A stretch of DNA of 10,218 bases. Origin: Candidatus Bathyarchaeota archaeon (lineage in GTDB: Archaea; Thermoproteota; Bathyarchaeia; Bathyarchaeales; SOJC01). The translations under genes and the position numbers were made by a program. Below, one piece after another: positions 6,314 to 10,218 of this stretch. The notes beneath the pieces are model-generated. The model was not told the DNA's origin and made no database searches. It saw only the letters and a list, made by a program, of their open reading frames with translations. Within the stretch, counting starts at the first letter, position 1; the number at the start of each line of letters is the position of its first letter. The stretch covers positions 1-10,218 of the forward strand of contig JAUWDF010000009.1 of assembly GCA_030608925.1 (NCBI GenBank). The letters run 5' to 3'.

Positions 6314-7252
6314 ATGACATGCGATCCCGCTAAAAACGATTTAGGAAATCGGAAACTCAATGGAAGTTCCATCTGGCTTTCAAAGAAAATGATTAGAGAT
6401 GGCTGTACTCTCCAGCAGACACTTCAAGTGATGAAAGAGCGATGTAAGGAATGCGAGCCCATATCCCCCTTGTTATGTGTTGAAGAATGTGAAACCTGGA
6501 AGGTAAAGAAAGAACTTCAAGAGATAAATAATGCAATCTCGAGCGAGAATCATGAACTTAAACTTCTAAATGCAATGAAGAACAGGCGAAGAATCACAAT
6601 ACTCCAAGTTCTCGGAGAGAGACCAATTCTACTGGGAGATCTGCAGAAGGAACTAGGAAAAAAGGGATTCCATCATAGCCAAAAAACCCTTTCTCAGTAT
6701 CTGGCTCCTTTAGCCAATGCTGGTCTAATCCACAACAGTGGTAAGCGACTGAAACTAACATTATACGGTGGAAAAATCAGAGACACAGTTGCAAAACATG
6801 GCTACGAAGGAAGGTTACCAATACATTCAAGTGGCTACGAAGAAAGAATTCTGAGAGATCTCTTGGAGAAATCCAGGACTCGTAGGGAACTCCTCAAAAA
6901 AGTTCCAGCAAAGAGCTTGTCGAGAACATTGAAACGGTTAAGGGAAAATAATTTAATCCTAAATAATTCAAATTTAGACCGAGTGAACTACTTTCGCACT
7001 AAGAGATCCCTATCTCTAGAAAAGCTGTCACCTACCCAGAGAAGAATGTGTGAAGCAATTCCAGAAGTCGGAATATCTGCTCGTGCCTTGTCGGAAACGA
7101 TTGGTATCAACTTGCGTAGAACATACAAGTATCTTCGAAGCTTAAGAGGTAAGAAACTTGTATTCCGTCGGAACATTCGTAATGATTACCACCTGTCAGA
7201 AATAGGTCAGAGACTTGCTAAGTTCTTAGATGAAATTGCTGAAATCCAATAA
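6314..7252 (+). CDS. Three-winged-helix transcription regulator with N-terminal Cys cluster
   Basis: A 312-residue regulator. The N-terminus has six cysteines (C3, C31, C44, C47, C55, C59); ERCKECEPISPLLCVEECETW (42-62) has a C-x2-C-x7-C-x3-C core that could bind zinc or an iron-sulfur cluster. A short helix links it to winged helix 1 (about 83-160, TLSQYLAPLANAGLI as recognition helix and wing), then winged helix 2 (about 173-230, SRTLKRLRENNLI) and winged helix 3 (about 237-310, RRTYKYLRSLRGKKLV). Similar Cys-headed regulators occur in TACK archaea as I recall; their signals are not known to me. It is divergent from the COG2522-like gene across 170 bp with paired palindromes, so cross-regulation is likely. 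The ATG at 6314 is the first in frame; one at 6300 opens a 5-codon frame only. Confidence 0.78.
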   Translation: MTCDPAKNDLGNRKLNGSSIWLSKKMIRDGCTLQQTLQVMKERCKECEPISPLLCVEECETWKVKKELQEINNAISSENHELKLLNAMKNRRRITILQVLGERPILLGDLQKELGKKGFHHSQKTLSQYLAPLANAGLIHNSGKRLKLTLYGGKIRDTVAKHGYEGRLPIHSSGYEERILRDLLEKSRTRRELLKKVPAKSLSRTLKRLRENNLILNNSNLDRVNYFRTKRSLSLEKLSPTQRRMCEAIPEVGISARALSETIGINLRRTYKYLRSLRGKKLVFRRNIRNDYHLSEIGQRLAKFLDEIAEIQ

Positions 7253-7338
7253 TCTTTTCAAATATCAAAGTCAATGTGTTCATTGAGTCCAACTCACCCA
7301 AGAATTAGGGTAAACGAAGTTTGTTAAATCCGGGCTGA

Positions 7339-7620
7339 TCAATCCTGAGGTGTCCGTACTGATTCCACAATTCTTTTTCCAGCAGCTACTTCATCCACAG
7401 AGTGAATTGTAGCTCCCATCTCTTCAAGTTTATTTTTGAGACTCTCAAAATTTATGTTCGTTCCAGCAACTATGATTTTCACATTTTCCACCTGCTGGTC
7501 GATTTCATTCATAATTACGTTTACAGCTTCTATCCCCTTCAATCTGCTAAGTTCCAGAGAGAGTTCAACAACACTTGGCTTATGCGGCTTTAAAACATCC
7601 AGGACAAGCCTTTTCAGCAT
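7339..7620 (-). CDS. DUF211 family protein
   Basis: A 93-residue protein matching the archaeal DUF211 family along its whole length. RLVLDVLKPHKPS (4-16) is the family hallmark; INxxxxEIDQQVENVKIIVAG-like strands fill the middle and IHSVDEVAAGK (72-82) is the conserved C-terminal motif. The fold is ferredoxin-like, and known structures from methanogens are small oligomers; a metal or ligand-binding role has been suggested, but the function is not established. The start has a TATA box centred 40 nt upstream, so it has its own promoter although it follows the zinc-finger/DUF7662 gene on the same strand by only 69 bp. Confidence 0.9.
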   Translation of the reverse strand: MLKRLVLDVLKPHKPSVVELSLELSRLKGIEAVNVIMNEIDQQVENVKIIVAGTNINFESLKNKLEEMGATIHSVDEVAAGKRIVESVRTPQD

Positions 7621-7654
7621 AAAGATACGACTCGATATAGTTCTTACACTAAAA

Positions 7655-7665
7655 CCTATTTAACT
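7655..7665 (-). promoter_or_regulatory. TATA box of the DUF211 gene
   Basis: The minus strand reads AGTTAAATAGG in the 69-bp gap behind the DUF7662 gene, centred 40 nt before the ATG at 7620. Confidence 0.55.
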
Positions 7666-7689
7666 ATTCTTCTGAATATCCATAGGCAA

Positions 7690-8358
7690 CTAATCTTGTG
7701 AGCTAGGTCTGGCTCCTTGTTTGTACGTTTTTTTTTCGTACGGAGATTTTGGTTTTAGCTTGATTTTCCGATATGCTGTTTTTCTTCTTTCGATATTTCT
7801 AGCTCGAGCAATTGTTTTTGCTATTCTCGTCTTTGATGGTCTTTTCACTCTTCTAGGTCTCACAGGGACAGGTGCAAAAGGCTTCTGTTGAGACTTAGTC
7901 CTGGTCTTTCTTCGTGGTGTTTTTTCAAGTTCTAATTTCTTGAGTTTCCGGTAGGTGACTGTTTTCTTATTAAGGTCAACGTTCTGAACTCGCCATCCAG
8001 CGTTGGTCCATGAGTAACCCTGAGTTGTTGAATCAGTATTGCTCCACCATTGTTCATTGTGGAGGGCATTTAAAGGTAGATTGCCATTTATGATTTCTTC
8101 AATTTCGAGGAAGCTTAATGACACTTCCGTTGTAATTTTCCCTCGACGCCACAAATAATCTCTCAATGGGCTATACTTTGAGCCATGGAATTTGGGGGAA
8201 ACGATTCTTCTAGCACAATTTAAACACAGAAGATCCCTCTGTTCGTTCCACAAATTCGTAGTCATGCAACTTCGGCAATAGAGTTTTTTGCATCTTGAAC
8301 ATCGATTTAGCGAGTAAAGAGATAGAACCCTGCCACAAATGGCACATTCGTCTTTCAT
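7690..8358 (-). CDS. FYVE/RING-like zinc domain fused to a DUF7662-like domain with basic tail
   Basis: A 222-residue protein in three parts. Residues 5-48 hold eight cysteines (C5, C8, C20, C23, C28, C31, C45, C48) in a two-zinc cross-brace spacing; RCSRCKKLYCRSC (19-31) closely resembles the central C-x2-C-x4-C-x2-C of FYVE-type fingers, though without the RRHHC basic patch. Residues 62-138 match DUF7662 as I remember it: Y-x-P-L-x-x-Y-L, SFLEIEEI (82-89), LP, WWSN (104-107), AGWRV (120-124) and a closing VTYRK. Residues 139-222 are rich in Lys and Arg, likely disordered and able to bind nucleic acid. DUF7662 has no known function to me. An in-frame TTG directly precedes the ATG; I chose the ATG. 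An AT-rich TTTTTAAT at 8382-8389 would give a nearly leaderless transcript. Confidence 0.78.
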   Translation of the reverse strand: MKDECAICGRVLSLYSLNRCSRCKKLYCRSCMTTNLWNEQRDLLCLNCARRIVSPKFHGSKYSPLRDYLWRRGKITTEVSLSFLEIEEIINGNLPLNALHNEQWWSNTDSTTQGYSWTNAGWRVQNVDLNKKTVTYRKLKKLELEKTPRRKTRTKSQQKPFAPVPVRPRRVKRPSKTRIAKTIARARNIERRKTAYRKIKLKPKSPYEKKTYKQGARPSSQD

Positions 8359-8440
8359 CAATAAGAAATAGTATTCTCACATTAAAAACGTAGCGAAAAA
8401 CACGTTTCTTTCCAGCAGTTCTGCATTTCTGAAAAGAAAA

Positions 8441-8452
8441 TAATTATATAAA
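8441..8452. promoter_or_regulatory. Strong TATA-like element without an obvious gene
   Basis: TAATTATATAAA reads as a TATA box on either strand. It is about 88 nt before the minus-strand ATG at 8358 and 175 nt before the plus-strand ATG at 8622, too far for the usual spacing here. It might drive a small RNA or a long leader for the zinc-finger gene. Confidence 0.3.
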
Positions 8453-8577
8453 AAAATACATTTCCCAGAAATCCCCTGAATCCATTCACTCCTCCTGCTT
8501 AACGGGCGTACACTGTAGCTTATGGAGAATCAGGATATGAATAACACAAATCTAGTTCTGAGTTGTAATTCTGAAAT

Positions 8578-8586
8578 GCTATAAGG
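8578..8586 (+). promoter_or_regulatory. TATA box of the HTH_45 regulator gene
   Basis: GCTATAAGG is centred 40 nt before the ATG at 8622, the spacing seen for most genes here. Confidence 0.5.
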
Positions 8587-8621
8587 CAAAATAACAAATG
8601 AAGAAAATGGATTTGTAGGCT

Positions 8622-8915
8622 ATGCGACGGTCAAAACTTGAGATTCAAGTTGATATACTTAAAGTTCTAGCTCGTCATGGACCATTGAAGCTAACTCACA
8701 TTATGTACAAAGCAAATGCAAACTGTAGTGTCCTGAAACAACACTTGGTGTTTCTAGCTCAATACAATCTTGTCGAAGAGAAACATCTGCCTAAAAAGGG
8801 CATCCTTTATGCTGTCACTGCAAAAGGGAAAACAGCTCTTACGTATTTCCGAGAATTAAACAACGCTCTGGAGATAACCGGAGAGACATCGAAAATTCCT
8901 GCATTGCTTTATTAA
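8622..8915 (+). CDS. HTH_45-type winged-helix DNA-binding protein
   Basis: A 97-residue stand-alone winged helix of the archaeal HTH_45 family. MRRSKLEIQVDILKVLARHGPLKLTHIMYKANxNCSVLKQ-like wording is nearly a signature: helix 1 at 5-17, HTH at about 22-45 (LTHIMYKANANCSVLKQHL), then LVEEK and a wing ending in YAVTAKGKTAL (63-73). The last helix (73-83) probably makes the dimer. These small regulators are very numerous in Thaumarchaeota and Bathyarchaeia; targets cannot be read from sequence. The gene stands alone, with its own TATA box. Confidence 0.88.
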   Translation: MRRSKLEIQVDILKVLARHGPLKLTHIMYKANANCSVLKQHLVFLAQYNLVEEKHLPKKGILYAVTAKGKTALTYFRELNNALEITGETSKIPALLY

Positions 8916-9000
8916 CTCAATGATTTTGGAGCAGAGGTAGTTCCGGATTCTTCTCAGATGATTGAGAATACTTTCATGCTCTTTCTTTCCTACTTAACAT

Positions 9001-9035
9001 AGTACGTTTCACGGTAGAGCTTCATAATACGTACT
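9001..9035. repeat. Inverted repeat between convergent genes
   Basis: AGTACGT (9001-9007) and ACGTACT (9029-9035) are perfect 7-bp arms 21 nt apart, just beyond the stop of the small membrane gene and about 90 nt past the HTH_45 stop. It could fold in either transcript and help end transcription; a T-rich tract at 8969-8989 on the plus strand may do the same. Confidence 0.3.
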
Positions 9036-9037
9036 TA

Positions 9038-9283
9038 CTAACTTTCTTGGTGCATAATTCTTTCTATTGCGTGAACGTAATCGAGTCTTTGCAGCTCAAA
9101 ATAAACACTGAGATATAGCCCAAAGAAGAGAATCGGGAAACCAATCCCAACCAGTATTAAGGTTCCCAATAAAAGCCCAGCTGCTGAAATACAAGATCCC
9201 ACTGCCCAAATCGCTTCACCCAAAAATCTAACCAAACGTACATCTACAATTTTTCTCCTAAAATAGTCTGATATATCCGACAA
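9038..9283 (-). CDS. Small two-segment membrane protein of unknown function
   Basis: An 81-residue protein: a polar N-terminus (1-18), a long hydrophobic region at about 22-63 that can form a membrane hairpin (AGLLLGTLILVGIGFPILFF with a Gly-Phe-Pro turn at 48-50), and a short polar C-terminus. I do not recognise a family. The start is TTG; a GGTGGA ribosome binding site ends 6 nt before it and a TATA box is centred 44 nt upstream, so expression is well supported. The frame stays open for 50 more codons upstream without ATG, GTG or TTG. The same TTG, GGTG and GCTTATAT arrangement precedes the zinc-ribbon membrane gene at 675-1067. Confidence 0.68.
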   Translation of the reverse strand: MSDISDYFRRKIVDVRLVRFLGEAIWAVGSCISAAGLLLGTLILVGIGFPILFFGLYLSVYFELQRLDYVHAIERIMHQES

Positions 9284-9289
9284 GAGTTT

Positions 9290-9295
9290 TCCACC
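9290..9295 (-). promoter_or_regulatory. Ribosome binding site GGTGGA deciding a TTG start
   Basis: GGTGGA on the minus strand ends 6 nt before the TTG at 9283-9281 and selects it as the start of the small membrane protein. Confidence 0.6.
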
Positions 9296-9321
9296 AGTTC
9301 GTATGAAAAAGTTGAAACAGC

Positions 9322-9332
9322 GATATATAAGC
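9322..9332 (-). promoter_or_regulatory. TATA box of the small membrane protein gene
   Basis: The minus strand reads GCTTATATATC, nearly identical to the box of the COG2522-like gene, and is centred 44 nt before the TTG start. Confidence 0.6.
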
Positions 9333-9411
9333 GCTAGCTGGACAAACTTCCGTGCTCGCTCCCAGTGGCGAAGCTCAAGTAATAAATTAACGATATGGCT
9401 CCTAGTGATAC

Positions 9412-9428
9412 CGTTGTTCCAAACAACG
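9412..9428. repeat. Tight hairpin-forming inverted repeat
   Basis: CGTTGTT-CCA-AACAACG has perfect 7-bp arms and a 3-nt loop. It lies downstream of the NMN adenylyltransferase gene, beyond the oligo-T tract, and may be part of a termination region. Confidence 0.4.
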
Positions 9429-9446
9429 TCGTAGAACTTTTACACG

Positions 9447-9453
9447 AAAAAAA
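9447..9453 (-). terminator. Oligo-T terminator of the NMN adenylyltransferase gene
   Basis: On the minus strand seven T residues lie 31-37 nt after the stop codon. Archaeal RNA polymerase stops at such T tracts without needing a hairpin. Confidence 0.5.
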
Positions 9454-9483
9454 CAGAAACTTAGTCTGCATTAAGCGGTAACA

Positions 9484-10014
9484 CTAAGTTTGAGCTTTGT
9501 CAGTTCTCGCTAGATCTTGCAGTCTCCCAACCCCATCTATTTCTTCTATATACTCACTAATACATCGAGGTACAAGATCTGTCCAGTCTTTGTTTGATAG
9601 CATTCTTTTTCTTATTTCTGAGGCTGAGTAAATCTGCCGTTTGCTAAAAGGAATGGGTTTTACTGGGAAGCCAGCTTCTTCAAAAAGCCTACGAGTGAGA
9701 GGCTCATTCGAGTAAACACGTTCAAACAGAGGAACATGTCCTCTTACCTCGGCAACCCAAATCATATGAACGTGCATATCCCGAATAGGAATAACCCAGT
9801 ATTTTGAGGAAGATATTCGGGCTTCCTTCAAGGCTTTTCGGATCATCGTGATTCTCTCACCAGCAGTGAATGGGTTGTCCAATTGGTGACTATATTGGGC
9901 ACTACCAATCACTACTATCACTTCATCAACTTCAGAGAGGATGTGTTTAATTGCATGAATATGACCAAAATGAAAAGGCTGAAACCTACCAGCGTAAAGT
10001 CCACGTAGTGTCAT
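9484..10014 (-). CDS. Nicotinamide-nucleotide adenylyltransferase, archaeal type
   Basis: A 176-residue enzyme that joins NMN (or NaMN) and ATP to make NAD(+) and pyrophosphate in the cytoplasm. GRFQPFHFGH (9-18) contains the HxGH nucleotidyltransferase motif (H15, H18); GSAQYSHQLDNPFTAGER (37-54) is the family's second signature; WVAEV (86-90), VYSNEPLTRRLFEEAG (100-115) and YSASEIRKRM (129-138) complete the match, the last being the ISGTxxR-like phosphate-binding motif. The length equals the usual archaeal enzyme when started at 10014. The frame runs on to an ATG at 10137, but the extra 41 residues have no family support and would cross a TATA-like box at 10034-10045. That box is 26 nt from the ATG, suggesting a leaderless mRNA. 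Confidence 0.93.
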   Translation of the reverse strand: MTLRGLYAGRFQPFHFGHIHAIKHILSEVDEVIVVIGSAQYSHQLDNPFTAGERITMIRKALKEARISSSKYWVIPIRDMHVHMIWVAEVRGHVPLFERVYSNEPLTRRLFEEAGFPVKPIPFSKRQIYSASEIRKRMLSNKDWTDLVPRCISEYIEEIDGVGRLQDLARTDKAQT

Positions 10015-10033
10015 CAAGGATACTCTCTCTAAT

Positions 10034-10045
10034 GTATAATATACC
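10034..10045 (-). promoter_or_regulatory. TATA-like box of the NMN adenylyltransferase gene
   Basis: The minus strand reads GGTATATTATAC, centred about 26 nt before the ATG at 10014. At the usual archaeal spacing transcription would begin at or next to the start codon. Confidence 0.45.
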
Positions 10046-10140
10046 ACTAACTTGGCATTTACTGGGTTTAAATTTTCACCATCGTACCCGCCAATAACTT
10101 CAAGGGATGTGAGCGTGTCAAGAATTCGAACGCGCATTAA

Positions 10141-10150
10141 GTTTAAATGC
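10141..10150 (+). promoter_or_regulatory. TATA box of the divergent gene at the right edge
   Basis: GTTTAAATGC is centred 39 nt before the plus-strand ATG at 10184, the same spacing as most promoters in the window. Confidence 0.5.
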
Positions 10151-10183
10151 GGGGTAGCGTATATCCAGTCAACCTTAAGGGGG

Positions 10184-10218
10184 ATGAATAATTTGATAGA
10201 GCAAGGTCAACAGCATCC
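10184..10218 (+). CDS. Start of an unidentified gene, cut by the window edge
   Basis: ATG followed by ten sense codons (MNNLIEQGQQH) runs off the right end. A TATA box 39 nt upstream and a run of G residues (AAGGGGG, 10177-10183) directly before the ATG support a real gene divergent from the NMN adenylyltransferase. Eleven residues are too few to name it. Confidence 0.5.
   Translation, partial: MNNLIEQGQQH

Noticed and set aside
7723..7740. GTACG-T8-CGTAC inverted repeat resembling a terminator
   Set aside because: It is inside the coding sequence of the DUF7662 protein, where a Glu-Lys-Lys-Thr run between two Tyr codons produces it.
8414..8423. Short palindrome GCAGTTCTGC between the orphan TATA element and the zinc-finger gene
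   Set aside because: Only 4-bp arms and no second copy nearby; too weak to call an operator.
9303..9434. 43-codon plus-strand frame (MKKLKQRYIS...)
   Set aside because: It lies over the promoter and ribosome binding site of the minus-strand membrane gene, has no recognisable domain and no promoter of its own.
10015..10137. 41-residue N-terminal extension of NMN adenylyltransferase
   Set aside because: The enzyme has its usual full length from 10014, and the extension has no family resemblance.

Overview
The window reads as archaeal chromosome. The proteins belong to families that are archaeal or mainly archaeal: archaeal-type HMG-CoA synthase with a DUF35 zinc-ribbon/OB domain, archaeal nicotinamide-nucleotide adenylyltransferase, DUF211, a COG2522-type HTH regulator and an HTH_45-type winged-helix protein. 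Most genes are preceded by a TATA box, and seven boxes are centred about 39-44 nt before the chosen start. The base composition is moderately AT-rich. The Yip1-like membrane protein, the Cys-rich winged-helix regulator and the HTH_45 protein recall Bathyarchaeia-like TACK genomes, but that lineage call comes from memory of similar proteins and is tentative. I see no tRNA, rRNA, CRISPR array or insertion sequence.

Layout. 1-682: 3' end of a GH3-family acyl-adenylating enzyme, overlapping tail-to-tail a small zinc-ribbon membrane protein with a Glu/Lys/His repeat (675-1067, minus). 1288-1431: an easily missed 47-residue YHS/TRASH-type protein. 1432-1783: no convincing gene. 1828-5748: a three-gene transcription unit with its own TATA box, encoding a thiolase-fold protein, a DUF35-HMG-CoA-synthase fusion and a Yip1-like membrane protein with a large external domain. 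5745-6143 (minus) and 6314-7252 (plus): two divergent Cys-rich transcription regulators around a control region with two near-identical 14-bp palindromes 21 bp apart. 7339-7620 (minus): DUF211 protein. 7690-8358 (minus): an eight-Cys FYVE/RING-like zinc domain joined to a DUF7662-like domain and a very basic tail. 8622-8915 (plus): HTH_45 regulator. 9038-9283 (minus): small membrane protein. 9484-10014 (minus): NMN adenylyltransferase. 10184 onward (plus): the first 11 codons of a divergent gene.

The most unusual feature is the thiolase/HMG-CoA synthase pair. In archaea these two enzymes and DUF35 normally form a complex that makes HMG-CoA for mevalonate and lipid synthesis. Here the synthase keeps its Glu, Cys and His catalytic residues and carries DUF35 fused at its N-terminus. 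The thiolase partner has lost the nucleophilic Cys (Thr), the GHP histidine (Asn) and the HDxF histidine (Tyr). It is therefore probably a scaffold or an enzyme with changed chemistry, and the pair may be a paralogous system rather than the housekeeping mevalonate route. The co-transcribed membrane protein may link it to the cell envelope, but that is inference.
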